From contig JAUXXH010000010.1 of the NCBI GenBank assembly GCA_030684935.1, forward strand, positions 1-64,000: a stretch of DNA of 64,000 nucleotides, in the 5' to 3' direction. The notes below the pieces were generated by a model that saw only the letters and a list, made by a program, of their open reading frames with translations, was not told the origin of the DNA and did not search any database. Source of the stretch: Pseudolabrys sp. (GTDB lineage Bacteria > Pseudomonadota > Alphaproteobacteria > Rhizobiales > Xanthobacteraceae). The position numbers were made by a program, and so were the translations under genes. Shown piece after piece: positions 34,158 to 43,772 of this stretch (positions within the stretch are counted from its first letter, which is position 1; each line of letters starts with the position of its first letter).

Positions 34158-35897
34158 CTACCCGCCGTTGCCGCTCTTCTTGTCCGCCTTGGCCTGCGAT
34201 GACGGTTCGTCCGGCAGGCCGTTTTTGAGCTTTTCTTCGATTTTCGGCAGTTCTTCCGGCTCGGGTTTGAGATCGCGCGCGTGCGACCACTGGAATTTAG
34301 CTTCCAGCACCCGGCCGACCCGCCAATAGGCATCGCCGAGATGATCGTTGATGGTCGGATCTTCCGGCTTCAGTTCGATCGCCCGCTCGAGATGCTTGGT
34401 CGCTTCCTCGTAATTGCCGAGCCGGTAATAGGCCCAGCCCAGCGAATCGACGATGTAACCGTCGTCCGGGCGCTGCTGCACGGCGCGGCGGATCATCGCC
34501 ATGCCTTCGTCGAGATTGACGCCCTGATCGACCCACGAATAGCCGAGGTAATTGAGCACGTGCGGCTGATCGGGAAACAGCTCGAGCGCCTTCTTGAGAT
34601 CGGCTTCCGCCTTGGGCCACTGCTTCGAGCGCTCGTAACAGATGCCGCGGAAATAGAACGTGGTCCAGTGCGACTTGTCCGGCGTGCCGAGAGTGGCGAT
34701 GGCCTTGCCATAGGTCTCGGCGCAGTCGGCGAACTTCTTGCGGCCGCGCTGCACATTGCCCAGCGCCGTGATCGCTTCGAGATCGGTGGGATTTTCCTTG
34801 ATCAGCGCTTCAAGCTGCTTCTCGGCCTCATCGTCACGCTCCAGCGCATCAAGATTGGCGGCCATCTGAATGGCGGCATTGCGATGCAGCGGCGACGTCG
34901 CCGGCATGCGTTCATAGACCTTGAGCGCCAGCGCCGGCTTCTTCAGCGATTCATAAAGATCGGCGAGCGACAGCAGCGCCAGCGGATGATTGTTGGCCAG
35001 GTACAGGGACAGTTGCAAATAGACCAGACCGAGATCCTCGCCGCCGCGGCGGCCGAGCGAGGCGCCGAGTCCGTAAAGCGCTTCGGCAGCGCCGGCCTGG
35101 GCATTCGACACCAGCGGCGGCAGCTTCTCGCCGGCCTTGATCCGGGTCATCGCATCGATCACCAGCGGGTGACGCGGCAGCACCTTGTTGAAGGCCTCGA
35201 ATACCTCGAGCGCTTCCTTGGGCCTATGCCGCGACAACCAGCTGCCATAGGCCTCGACCACCCGCAGCGCGGTGGAATCGAGCTTATAGGCATTCTCGAA
35301 ACGCTTGCCGGCCGCTTTCGGGTTGCCGGCCAGCTCCAATATCATGCCGGCGTGCAGATCCTTGAAGATCGAATACCAGTCCGGCCCGGTCAGCCGGTCG
35401 ATCGCCGCCACCGCGGCCTTGCTGTCGCCAGCGCCGAATGTGCTCCAGGATGACAGCAGTGTCGCCGTCAGGTCGGTAATCGGCCCTCGCACCGACTGCG
35501 CCAGTTCGCGGCGCGCCGCGACATATTGCCGGCGCTTGAGCGCCTGCACGCCAAGCACCAGACGGGAGACGCGGTCGGTCTTGTCGGCCTTCGCGACGCG
35601 CTCGGCCAGCTTGCCGGCTTCGTCGATGTCGCCGTCGACCAGCAGCGACAGAAAGGCGCGGTCGAGCAGTTCCTTGTTGTTCGGGTCGCGCCGTAGCGCC
35701 GCGCGGTAATAGGCGGCGGCGGCGGCGGCGTCACGCTGTTGGCCGGCATGGCGGGCGGCCAGATAGCTGCCGGAGGCCGTGGCGCGGGACAGTTCGGCTG
35801 CGGACGGCGCCTGGGCGGAAGCCTGGCCTGGAAGGACGGCGATAACGGCAGCAAGCGCGGTGCCAGCAACGCACCGGCCGAGGCTCGAAAAAGTCAC
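34158..35897 (-). CDS. Secreted tetratricopeptide-repeat protein
   Basis: 579 residues from GTG 35897 (GGAG 9 nt upstream); earlier starts in the same frame lack a signal peptide. Residues 1-28 form a signal peptide (GTALAAVIAVLPGQASA-Q). The rest is a chain of TPR helical hairpins; the clearest are near the C-terminus (LNYLGYSWVDQGVNLDEGMAMI, DSLGWAYYRLGNYEEATKHLERAIELKPEDP, INDHLGDAYWRVGR), with more degenerate ones from residue 40. It ends in a Lys-rich tail. TPR arrays bind other proteins; the partner is unknown. The arrangement upstream of ispE is common in rhizobia. It may sit in the periplasm or, as a lipoprotein-less scaffold, at the outer membrane. Confidence 0.88.
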   Translation of the reverse strand: MTFSSLGRCVAGTALAAVIAVLPGQASAQAPSAAELSRATASGSYLAARHAGQQRDAAAAAAYYRAALRRDPNNKELLDRAFLSLLVDGDIDEAGKLAERVAKADKTDRVSRLVLGVQALKRRQYVAARRELAQSVRGPITDLTATLLSSWSTFGAGDSKAAVAAIDRLTGPDWYSIFKDLHAGMILELAGNPKAAGKRFENAYKLDSTALRVVEAYGSWLSRHRPKEALEVFEAFNKVLPRHPLVIDAMTRIKAGEKLPPLVSNAQAGAAEALYGLGASLGRRGGEDLGLVYLQLSLYLANNHPLALLSLADLYESLKKPALALKVYERMPATSPLHRNAAIQMAANLDALERDDEAEKQLEALIKENPTDLEAITALGNVQRGRKKFADCAETYGKAIATLGTPDKSHWTTFYFRGICYERSKQWPKAEADLKKALELFPDQPHVLNYLGYSWVDQGVNLDEGMAMIRRAVQQRPDDGYIVDSLGWAYYRLGNYEEATKHLERAIELKPEDPTINDHLGDAYWRVGRVLEAKFQWSHARDLKPEPEELPKIEEKLKNGLPDEPSSQAKADKKSGNGG

Positions 35898-36066
35898 TGG
35901 CGATGCTCCAATGGGGCGAATCGGCGCGAAAGTCGCGCGAAGCGCCGCGGTTCGGCCGAGAATGGCCTTTTTGCGCCGCCCCCGCAAGAACGCAAGCCGT
36001 GCGACGTTGTCGCAAACTTGAATGCCACGATGTGGCAGCATCGTGACCGGTCGCGACATGCACGCA

Positions 36067-37716
36067 TCACATATTCGGATAGTTGGGGCCGCCGCTGCCT
36101 TCGGGCGGGACCCAGGTGATGTTCTGATTCGGGTCTTTGATGTCGCAGGTTTTGCAGTGGACGCAATTCTGCGCATTGATGACAAATTTCGGGTTGCCCG
36201 CCTCCTCGACCCATTCATAGACGCCGGCCGGGCAATAGCGCGCCGACGGGCCGCCATAGACGTCGTGTTCGGATGCTTTCTGCAGCGCCATGTCGGCGAC
36301 CTTGAGGTGAACCGGCTGGTCCTCCTCGTGATTGGTGTTCGACAGGAAAACCGACGACAGCCGGTCGAAGGTCAGCTTGCCGTCGGGGCGCGGATAGACG
36401 ATCGGCGTGCTGCTAGCGGCCGGCTTCAGCGTCGCGAAGTCCGGCTTGCCGTGCTTCTGCGTGCCGAACAGCGAGAAGCCGATAGTATTGGTCCACATGT
36501 CGAGGCCGCCGAGCGCGATGCCGATCATGGTGCCGAACCTCGACCATAGCGGCTTGGCGTTGCGCACCTTCCACAGATCCTTGCCGACCGGCGAGCCGCG
36601 CCAGGCGGCCTCGTAATCGGTGAGTTCGTCGTGGCTGCGGCCCGCCGCCAGCGCCGCCGCGGCAGCTTCCGCGGCCAGCATGCCCGATTGCATGGCGTTG
36701 TGGCTGCCCTTGATGCGCGGCACGTTCATCAGCCCGGCATCGCAGCCGAGCAGCGCGCCGCCCGGAAACGCCAGCTTCGGCACCGACTGGTAGCCGCCTT
36801 CGGTGACGGCGCGCGCGCCATAGGCCAGCCGCTTGCCGCCGTCAAAGGTGTCACGCACCAGCGGATGCGTCTTGAAGCGCTGGAATTCCTCGAACGGCGA
36901 GATGTACGGGTTGCTGTAGTTGAGATGCAGCACAAAGCCGACCGACACCAGATTGTCGTCGAGGTGATAGAGGAACGAGCCGCCGCCGGTGCCGCTGTCG
37001 AGCGGCCAGCCGAACGAATGCTGCACCAGCCCCTTGCGGTGCTTGTCCGGTGCGACCTGCCACAGCTCCTTCAGGCCGAGCCCGTATTTCTGCGGCTCGC
37101 TGTCCGACGCGAGGTTGAATTTGGCGATCAGCTGCTTGCCGAGATTGCCGCGTGCGCCTTCGGCAAACAGCGTGTATTTGGCGCGCAGCTCCATGCCGCG
37201 GGTGAAACTGTCCTTGGGCTCGCCGTTCTTACCGACCCCCATGTCGCCGGTGGCGACGCCGGCGACGGCGCCGTTGCCGTCGTACGATACCTCGGTGGCG
37301 GCAAAGCCGGGATAGATCTCGACGCCGAGCGCCTCGGCCTTGGTCGCCAGCCAGCGGCAGACGCTGCCGAGCGAGACGATGAAGTTGCCGTGATTGCTCA
37401 TCAGCGGCGGCATCATGAAATTGGGCAGCCGCAGCGCGCCGCTCTGGCCGAGGAAATAGAAGCGGTCGTCGGTGACCGGGGTCTTGATCGGCGTGTCTTC
37501 CGAGCGCCATTCCGGCAGCAGGCGGTCGAGCCCCGACGGATCGATCACCGCGCCCGACAGGATATGGGCGCCGACTTCGGAGCCCTTTTCGACCACCACC
37601 ACATTGATGTCGGGGTTGACCTGCTTGAGGCGGATCGCCGCCGCCAGCCCCGCCGGGCCTGCGCCGACAACGACCACATCGAATTCCATCGCCTCGCGGG
37701 CCGGTAGTTCCGCCAT
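36067..37716 (-). CDS. etfD: Electron-transfer flavoprotein-ubiquinone oxidoreductase
   Basis: 549 residues from ATG 37716 (GGGAG upstream). It passes electrons from reduced ETF, which collects them from acyl-CoA and amine dehydrogenases, to ubiquinone at the inner membrane. FDVVVVGAGPAGLAAAIRLKQ is the FAD-binding Rossmann motif; GCDAGLMNVPRIKGSHNAMQSGMLAAE is the second FAD block. The C-terminal 4Fe-4S ligands are in CPAGVYEW and NCVHCKTCDIKDP (C, CxxCxxC). Length and all motifs match the family. Divergent from the uracil-DNA glycosylase gene across 77 bp. Confidence 0.96.
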   Translation of the reverse strand: MAELPAREAMEFDVVVVGAGPAGLAAAIRLKQVNPDINVVVVEKGSEVGAHILSGAVIDPSGLDRLLPEWRSEDTPIKTPVTDDRFYFLGQSGALRLPNFMMPPLMSNHGNFIVSLGSVCRWLATKAEALGVEIYPGFAATEVSYDGNGAVAGVATGDMGVGKNGEPKDSFTRGMELRAKYTLFAEGARGNLGKQLIAKFNLASDSEPQKYGLGLKELWQVAPDKHRKGLVQHSFGWPLDSGTGGGSFLYHLDDNLVSVGFVLHLNYSNPYISPFEEFQRFKTHPLVRDTFDGGKRLAYGARAVTEGGYQSVPKLAFPGGALLGCDAGLMNVPRIKGSHNAMQSGMLAAEAAAAALAAGRSHDELTDYEAAWRGSPVGKDLWKVRNAKPLWSRFGTMIGIALGGLDMWTNTIGFSLFGTQKHGKPDFATLKPAASSTPIVYPRPDGKLTFDRLSSVFLSNTNHEEDQPVHLKVADMALQKASEHDVYGGPSARYCPAGVYEWVEEAGNPKFVINAQNCVHCKTCDIKDPNQNITWVPPEGSGGPNYPNM

Positions 37717-37793
37717 GAATCGTCTCCCTGCTTCGTGTGCCCAGTTTTACACAGCAGGGGGCAAACGCGCAGCCGCCATGTTAGGATGCAAGG

Positions 37794-38603
37794 ATGATGC
37801 CCTTTGGCGACCCAACAGCGCGCGATTTGCTCGACTTCTACCGGGACGCCGGCGCCGACGCCCTGGTCGGCGAGGAGCCGGTCGACCGATTTGCCGCCGT
37901 GGATGCGCCGGTCGCCCCGATTGCGCCGCGTGAGCCGGCGCCGGACCGGGTTGCACGGGCCATGCCGGCACCCTTGGCCGACCCGCAGGCGCTGGCGGCG
38001 CCCGACGAGGCCGCGGTGAGCGCCCGCGCTGCCGCCAAAAGCGCCGGCACGCTCACGGAATTGCGCGCCATCCTCGAGACTTTCGAGGGCTGCGGGCTGA
38101 AAGCGACCGCCAGCCGGGTGGTGTTCGGCGATGGCAACCCGCAGGCGCGGGTCATGCTGGTCGGCGAAGCGCCCGGCCGTGACGAGGACATCGAGGGACT
38201 GCCCTTCGTCGGCCGCTCCGGCAAATTGCTCGACCTGATGCTGGCGGCGATCGGGCTTGACCGCACATCGGTCTACATCGCCAACATCGTGCCATGGCGT
38301 CCGCCGGGCAACCGCGACCCCAGTCCGCACGAATCCGCGATCTGCCTGCCCTTCATTCTGCGCCAGATCGAACTGGTCGATCCCGACTTCCTCGTTTGTC
38401 TCGGCAAGCCGTCGATGCAAACGCTGCTCGGCATCAAGGAGCCGATCACCAAAGCGCGGGGCCGCTGGGTCATATTCAACACCGGCCGGCGCGACATCCG
38501 CGCCATCGCCACCTTCCACCCCGCCTTCCTGCTGCGCAGCCCGTTGCAGAAGCGATTCGCCTGGCGCGATTACCTGGCGGTCAAGAAGGCGCTCGACGGT
38601 TGA
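37794..38603 (+). CDS. Uracil-DNA glycosylase, family 4-like
   Basis: 269 residues. The C-terminal 180 residues are the UDG domain: [31 protein letters not shown] is motif A of family 4 enzymes, [17 protein letters not shown] follows, [12 protein letters not shown] is the mid-block and [12 protein letters not shown] carries the catalytic His. It removes uracil from DNA in base excision repair. The four Cys that ligate 4Fe-4S in family 4 are only partly visible: one in [10 protein letters not shown], where the usual CxxC has only one Cys, plus C in AICLPF and VCLGK. Cluster binding is thus uncertain. The first 80 residues are an Ala/Pro-rich, variable extension. Confidence 0.88.
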   Translation: MMPFGDPTARDLLDFYRDAGADALVGEEPVDRFAAVDAPVAPIAPREPAPDRVARAMPAPLADPQALAAPDEAAVSARAAAKSAGTLTELRAILETFEGCGLKATASRVVFGDGNPQARVMLVGEAPGRDEDIEGLPFVGRSGKLLDLMLAAIGLDRTSVYIANIVPWRPPGNRDPSPHESAICLPFILRQIELVDPDFLVCLGKPSMQTLLGIKEPITKARGRWVIFNTGRRDIRAIATFHPAFLLRSPLQKRFAWRDYLAVKKALDG

Positions 38604-38795
38604 GCTTTACCGTCGAGCGTTTGGCCAATTGACTCATGCCGCGATCCGGCGTCATCACATGACGACAATGCGCGTTAAAATGTCTTTGAGTCGGATGAGG
38701 CGCTTCGTTATGGCGCATGGCGCGGAACCGGGCCCGCGCGCAAGCTTTCTGCAGGACTAAAAGGCGCCCGACGCCTGTCGGGCCGGAGAGTGGCA

Positions 38796-40190
38796 ATGGA
38801 TTTCGATCCCCTCCTGCTGGCCAGGATTCAGTTCGCCTTCACCGTCACATTCCACATTATTTTCCCGAGCTTCACGATCGGGCTGTCGGCCTATATCGCC
38901 ACCCTCGGCGTGCTGTGGCTGCGCACCGGCCAGGACCGCTTCCGCCATGTAATGCAGTTCTGGACCAAGATATTCGCCGTCTCCTTCGCCATGGGCGTGG
39001 TGTCGGGAATTGTGTTGTCCTATCAGTTCGGCACCAATTGGAGCCGCTTCTCGGCGGCAACCGGAAACATCATCGGGCCGCTGCTCGGCTACGAGGTGCT
39101 GACCGCCTTTTTCCTCGAGGCGACCTTCCTCGGCGTGCTGCTGTTCGGCATCAAGCGGGTGCCGCCGTGGCTTTACGTGATGTCGGCCGGCGTGGTGGCG
39201 GTCGGCACGGCGATTTCGGCGTTCTGGATTCTGGCGGCCAACAGCTGGATGCACACGCCGGCCGGTCACGAAATGCGCGACGGCATCGCCTATCCGCTCG
39301 ACTGGTTCCGAATCGTGTTCAACCCGAGCTTCCCCTATCGCTTCGCCCACATGCTCAATGCCGCCTACCTCACAACCGGCTTTGTCGTGCTGGCCGTCGG
39401 TGCCCGCTACATTCTCGGCGGAAAATTCGTCGAGGAAGGCCGCACCATGCTGCGCATGGCGATCGGCATGACCGCGATCCTGGCGCCGCTGCAACTCGTC
39501 ATCGGCGACATGCACGGCCTCAATACCCTCAAGCATCAGCCGATCAAGGTCGCGGCGATGGAGGCGCACTGGGACGGCTCGAAGCCTGCCGACTTCCACA
39601 TCTTCGCCTGGCCGGATGAAGTGGAAGGTCGCAATCGCTATGCGCTGTCGATCCCGAAAGCGGCCTCGCTCATTCTCACCCATCGGATGAACGGACTGAT
39701 CCAGGGGCTCGACAGCGTGCCGGCGTCGGAGCGGCCGCCGGTCAAGATGGTGTTCTTCGCCTTCCGCATCATGCTCGCCATCGGCTTCTTCATGATCGCG
39801 TCGGCGCTCTTCGGCGCCTTCCTGTGGTGGCGCGGCACGCTATTCCAGAACACCTGGTACATGCGGGTGATGGCGCAGACCTGGTGGATCGGCTTTGTTG
39901 CCGTGATCGCCGGCTGGGTGGTGACGGAAAGCGGCCGCCAGCCATGGATCGTCTACAACGTCATGCGCACCGCCGACGCCACCTCGCCGGTGCTGGGCAC
40001 CACCATCGCCGGCACGCTGGCGCTGTTCGTGATCGCCTATGGCATCGTGTTCTCGTTCGGCATCTATTACATCAACCGGCTGATCGCGGCCGGGCCCGGC
40101 GCAACGCGGCACGAAGAGGATACGCCGACGCCGGGCCGGCCGATCGCCGCCGCGCATCCGGCCGGCAAGGAAGCGGTTCAGAAAGGCTAG
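38796..40190 (+). CDS. cydA: Cytochrome bd ubiquinol oxidase subunit I, cyanide-insensitive type
   Basis: 464 residues from ATG 38796, with GGAG at 38785-38788; the in-frame GTG 38790 overlaps the ribosome-site region. An inner-membrane quinol oxidase subunit with about nine helices. Heme ligands are visible: His20 in VTFHIIFPSF (high-spin heme) and the His of PYRFAHMLNAAYLTTGF; ESGRQPWIVYNVMRTADA is the conserved GRQPW motif. The periplasmic Q-loop is short, as in CIO-type oxidases, instead of the long loop of E. coli CydA. It reduces oxygen with high affinity and resists cyanide. Operon with cydB 42 bp downstream. Confidence 0.95.
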   Translation: MDFDPLLLARIQFAFTVTFHIIFPSFTIGLSAYIATLGVLWLRTGQDRFRHVMQFWTKIFAVSFAMGVVSGIVLSYQFGTNWSRFSAATGNIIGPLLGYEVLTAFFLEATFLGVLLFGIKRVPPWLYVMSAGVVAVGTAISAFWILAANSWMHTPAGHEMRDGIAYPLDWFRIVFNPSFPYRFAHMLNAAYLTTGFVVLAVGARYILGGKFVEEGRTMLRMAIGMTAILAPLQLVIGDMHGLNTLKHQPIKVAAMEAHWDGSKPADFHIFAWPDEVEGRNRYALSIPKAASLILTHRMNGLIQGLDSVPASERPPVKMVFFAFRIMLAIGFFMIASALFGAFLWWRGTLFQNTWYMRVMAQTWWIGFVAVIAGWVVTESGRQPWIVYNVMRTADATSPVLGTTIAGTLALFVIAYGIVFSFGIYYINRLIAAGPGATRHEEDTPTPGRPIAAAHPAGKEAVQKG

Positions 40191-40232
40191 CGGCGACGGA
40201 CCGGTCACGGGTCTCCGCAGTGAGGACGCGCC

Positions 40233-41240
40233 ATGGACATGGAATGGTATCTGCCGCTGATCTGGGCCGGCGTCATCGGCACGGCGGTGGCGATGTATGT
40301 CGTCATGGACGGCTTCGATCTCGGCATCGGCATTCTGTTTCCGACCTCGCAGAGCGAAGCCGAACGCGACCAGATGATGCGCTCGATCGCGCCGTTCTGG
40401 GACGGCAATGAAACCTGGCTGGTGCTCGGCGGCGCCGGGCTATTCGTCGCCTTCCCGCTCGCTTACGCCATCATCATGCCGGCGTTCTATCTGCCGGTGA
40501 TCGTCATGCTGCTGGCCTTGGTATTTCGCGGCGTCGCCTTCGAATTCCGCATCGTCTCCGACAACAAGCCGCGGTGGAACGTCGCCTTCACCGGCGGCTC
40601 TGTGGTCGCGACGCTGTGTCAGGGCCTCATCCTCGGCGGCATGATCCAGGGCATCAATGTGCGCGACGGCGCCTATGCCGGCGGCACCTTCGACTGGGCG
40701 ACGCCCTTCGCGATACTGTGCGCGCTGTCGCTGGTGGCCGGCTACGCGCTGCTCGGCGCCACCTGGCTGACGATGAAGACCGAAGGCCCGGTGGCGGCGC
40801 GCTCGCGCGCCCAGGCCAAGGTGCTGCTGCTGGTGGTGCTCGGCTTCATGGCCGCAGTCAGCCTGTACACGCCGCTGTCGCAGGACCGCATCTTCGAGCG
40901 CTGGTTCACGCTGCCGAACTTCTATTATCTGTGGCCGATCCCGCTCATCACCGCGCTGCTGGCGTTCGGCTGCTGGCGCTGGCTGGCGCAGGGCCGCGAC
41001 GCGCCGCCGTTTCTGGCGGCCATCGGGCTGTTCATGCTCGGTTTTGCCGGGCTGGTGATTTCCAACTTCCCCTATCTGGTGCCGCCATCGCTGACGGTGT
41101 GGGACACCGCGGCGGCGCCGTCGAGCCAGATTTTCATGCTGGTCGGCACGCTGGTGATGCTGCCGATCATCCTCGCTTACGTGGTCTTCATCTACTGGAT
41201 CTTCCGCGGCAAGGTCCGCGAAGGCGAGAGCTATCACTAG
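40233..41240 (+). CDS. cydB: Cytochrome bd ubiquinol oxidase subunit II
   Basis: 335 residues, about eight membrane helices. MEWYLPLIWAGVIGTAVAMYVVMDGFDLGIGILFP and RSIAPFWDGNETWLVLGGAGLFVAFPLAYAI (in part) are the family start blocks, and VFRGVAFEFR follows. With CydA it forms the quinol oxidase. No small third subunit (CydX/YbgT) follows: a convergent gene ends 9 bp after the stop. No cydDC maturation genes are in the window. Confidence 0.95.
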   Translation: MDMEWYLPLIWAGVIGTAVAMYVVMDGFDLGIGILFPTSQSEAERDQMMRSIAPFWDGNETWLVLGGAGLFVAFPLAYAIIMPAFYLPVIVMLLALVFRGVAFEFRIVSDNKPRWNVAFTGGSVVATLCQGLILGGMIQGINVRDGAYAGGTFDWATPFAILCALSLVAGYALLGATWLTMKTEGPVAARSRAQAKVLLLVVLGFMAAVSLYTPLSQDRIFERWFTLPNFYYLWPIPLITALLAFGCWRWLAQGRDAPPFLAAIGLFMLGFAGLVISNFPYLVPPSLTVWDTAAAPSSQIFMLVGTLVMLPIILAYVVFIYWIFRGKVREGESYH

Positions 41241-41249
41241 GCTCGGTGA

Positions 41250-42752
41250 CTACGGCGCCGGCGGCCGCAGCACCGACCAGCCCAGCCGGATCTGCGGCAG
41301 CCGGCCCTGCACCATGCGCGAAAAGGCCCGCGGCGCTTCCGGCAGCATGGCCGGAAACTGATCCTTCAGCGTCGGCGGCGGGGCGCCGATATTGTCGGTG
41401 GCCGGCCACACCAGCACGCCACCTTGCGCGATCAGATCGGCGGGGCCGATCCAGGGGCTGCGGTCCGGCGCCCAGGCGAAATAGACGCGCGGCCGATTCG
41501 GCGCCGTCAGCGCGATCACCGGCGCCAGCCGTTCGTCGCCGGAGACGAAGGCCAGCGGCTGGCCGGTGCGGCGCTGGAAACTGTCGGCAAAAAACGGGCC
41601 CATCGCCGCCGCCGGCTGCGCCACCTTGAGATCGACCGGCGCGATCCACGGCAGCACAACGATGCCGGCCGCGACCAGCGCCGGCGGCCCGAGCAAGAGA
41701 CCGAGCCAGGCGGTCGACGCCAGCCGCTCGCGATAGAGCATCACGGTATCGCCGGCGACGACCATCACGGCGAGACCCGACAGCAGCACCAGCGGCGCCA
41801 GCGCATCGAACGGCCCGAGCCGGCCGGTGGCAAAGGCAAAGGCGACGGCGGCGAGCGCCGGCGTCAGCGCGAAGAACAAGACAAAGATGCGCGCGAACCG
41901 TTCGACCGGACTGCGCATGATCTCCGGCGCGCGATCGCCGCGCCGCCGCGGCCAGCCGCTCGTCAGCGCCACCAGCAGCGCCAGACCGGCATGCGCCAGC
42001 AGCAACGCCACACTTAGCCAGAGACCGGCCGACAGGCGGCCGCCGGGCACGCTGTCATTGAAGCCGTCGATCACCTGCGCGCGGCGCTCGTAAAGCCACA
42101 GCGCATGCGGGAACACCACGATGGCCAACAGGGCCAGCGCGATCCACGGTTCGATCGCCGTCATCGCGCGGCGGCCGTGCGGCGCCGCCAGCGTGAACAA
42201 GGCCAGCAGCGCCAGCAGCAGCAGGCCGATGTAACTGGTCAGCAGCAGCAGGCCGAGATCGAGCGCCAGCACGAACCAGTAGCCGCGCTGGCCTTCGCCG
42301 ACCGCGCGCCAGTAATGCAGCAGCGCCAGCGCCCAGAATGGCGCTGCCAGCACCGCCGGTCCGAACTCGACGCTCGGCACCGCGAAACTGGCGATGCCGA
42401 CCATCAGCAGCACACCGAGCACCGCGTGCCGCGTGCCGACAATGCGGCGACCGAGCGTGAACACCGCCCAGTAGGCGATGACGATGCAGAGCTGCGCCAG
42501 CAGATAGACGCCGGGACTGCCGGCCAGCCGGAACGCCGTTTCGCCGAGCCAGAACGCCAGCGGCGGCCCGCGATAACTGCCGAGCACGTATTCGTGGCCG
42601 ATCGCCAGCACCAGCGGCACATCGCCGGGAGGCGCGCCATACAAGAACGCCGGCACCAGCGTCCAGAGCGCGGCCTGCGTCAGCGCCACGGTCCAGAAAA
42701 CCAAAGCCGGGCGTCCGCGCAGGCATTCAATGATCAGGGAAACGTAATGCAT
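41250..42752 (-). CDS. Family 39-like membrane glycosyltransferase (ArnT/PMT type)
   Basis: 500 residues, mostly hydrophobic with about ten helices in the first 390 residues. GDVPLVLAIGHEYVLGSYRGPPLAFWLGETAFRLAG (in part) corresponds to the first periplasmic loop of GT39/PMT enzymes, which use polyprenyl-phosphate sugars; the acidic residue expected there is Asp in PPGDVPL. A C-terminal soluble domain of about 110 residues (FADSFQRRTGQPLAFVSGDERLAPVIALTAPNRP and on) is periplasmic. A role in modifying lipid A or envelope glycans is plausible, and a polyprenyl-phosphate sugar synthase (30748-31743) is encoded in the window. The acceptor is unknown. Convergent with cydB. Confidence 0.85.
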   Translation of the reverse strand: MHYVSLIIECLRGRPALVFWTVALTQAALWTLVPAFLYGAPPGDVPLVLAIGHEYVLGSYRGPPLAFWLGETAFRLAGSPGVYLLAQLCIVIAYWAVFTLGRRIVGTRHAVLGVLLMVGIASFAVPSVEFGPAVLAAPFWALALLHYWRAVGEGQRGYWFVLALDLGLLLLTSYIGLLLLALLALFTLAAPHGRRAMTAIEPWIALALLAIVVFPHALWLYERRAQVIDGFNDSVPGGRLSAGLWLSVALLLAHAGLALLVALTSGWPRRRGDRAPEIMRSPVERFARIFVLFFALTPALAAVAFAFATGRLGPFDALAPLVLLSGLAVMVVAGDTVMLYRERLASTAWLGLLLGPPALVAAGIVVLPWIAPVDLKVAQPAAAMGPFFADSFQRRTGQPLAFVSGDERLAPVIALTAPNRPRVYFAWAPDRSPWIGPADLIAQGGVLVWPATDNIGAPPPTLKDQFPAMLPEAPRAFSRMVQGRLPQIRLGWSVLRPPAP

Positions 42753-42820
42753 ATGGTTCTTGAGCCCCTCCCCGGCGGCGGGAGGGATAAAGAGGAAGGG
42801 GCAGGAATAGAGAACGCAGC

Positions 42821-43522
42821 CTAAAGAGGCAACAACTCCGCCGCGGCCGGCTCGGCAACCGGCCCCGCCATGGCGGCGAAGCGGGCCGCCACCGGCGCAA
42901 ACGAGCGGCGGTGGTGCACCGTCGGTCCGAGCCGCGTCAGCGCCGCGAAATGCTCCGGCACGCTGTAGCCCATGTGGCGCTCGAAGCCGTAGCCGGGATG
43001 CGCCAGCGCCAAGCGCCTCATGAAACGGTCGCGCGTCACCTTGGCCACGATCGAGGCAGCGGCGATCGACGTCACCAGGGCGTCGCCGGAGACGACCGTT
43101 TCACAGTCGCAGCCGCAGTCGATCTTCATGTTGCCGTCGACGAAGACCAGCTTCGGCCTGACCGGCAGGGCCTTCACTGCCCGCGCCAGCGCCCACAGCG
43201 ACGCGCGCAGGATGTTGTCGCGGTCGATGCGCGCGATTGAACCAAAGCAGACCGAGACCTGGGCCGTGGCGCAGATTTTCTCGTACAGCTCCTCGCGCGC
43301 CTCGGCGCAGAGTTTTTTCGAATCGTTGAGGCCGCGCGGGATGCGGGCCGGATCGAGGATCACCGCCGCCGCCACCACCGGGCCGGCCAGGGGCCCTCTC
43401 CCCGCCTCGTCGCAACCGGCCACGGGGAAGATATCGCTGTTCATCGCGCGCCGCTCGCGCCGGAAGCTCGGGCGCAGCACGGGTTCCTTCAGCGGCAGGC
43501 GCTTGGCGGGTTTGGGCGGCAT
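42821..43522 (-). CDS. rnhB: Ribonuclease HII
   Basis: 233 residues from ATG 43522, or 207 from ATG 43444; the longer form carries a basic extension (RPSFRRERR) also seen in rhizobial homologues as far as I recall. It cuts RNA in RNA-DNA hybrids and removes single ribonucleotides. [23 protein letters not shown] carries the DEAGRG motif with two catalytic acids; LVFVDGN and [24 protein letters not shown] contain the others. [12 protein letters not shown] is the usual C-terminal block. The gene precedes none of its strand neighbours closely; a long palindromic repeat lies upstream at 43675-43756. Confidence 0.94.
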   Translation of the reverse strand: MPPKPAKRLPLKEPVLRPSFRRERRAMNSDIFPVAGCDEAGRGPLAGPVVAAAVILDPARIPRGLNDSKKLCAEAREELYEKICATAQVSVCFGSIARIDRDNILRASLWALARAVKALPVRPKLVFVDGNMKIDCGCDCETVVSGDALVTSIAAASIVAKVTRDRFMRRLALAHPGYGFERHMGYSVPEHFAALTRLGPTVHHRRSFAPVAARFAAMAGPVAEPAAAELLPL

Positions 43523-43674
43523 GGCGGCGCGATCAACGCGCGCGACTCAGGCCTTGTCAATCGCCGGCCGCAGCCGGCGGTGAATGACGGGGATTGGGGG
43601 CGGTATCAGTGGCAGCCACGCCCCGCGCAAAAGACTCATCCTGCAGCGAGTGAAGACCGGCCTGCCGCCTAACG

Positions 43675-43756
43675 CGTCATGCCCGGCCTTGTGCCGGGCA
43701 TCCACGTCTTGCTTCGAATCAAGACGTGGATGGCCGGGACAAGCCCGGCCATGACG
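43675..43756. repeat. 82-bp interrupted palindrome (CGTCATGCCCGGCC type), copy 1
   Basis: The outer arms CGTCATGCCCGGCC / GGCCGGGCATGACG-like and the inner arms CCACGTCTTG / CAAGACGTGG fold into one long hairpin. Two related elements are at 47961-48050 and near 56186. It lies 3' of the radical SAM gene and may terminate it. Confidence 0.85.
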
Positions 43757-43772
43757 AAAGAGCTGTATCCGA

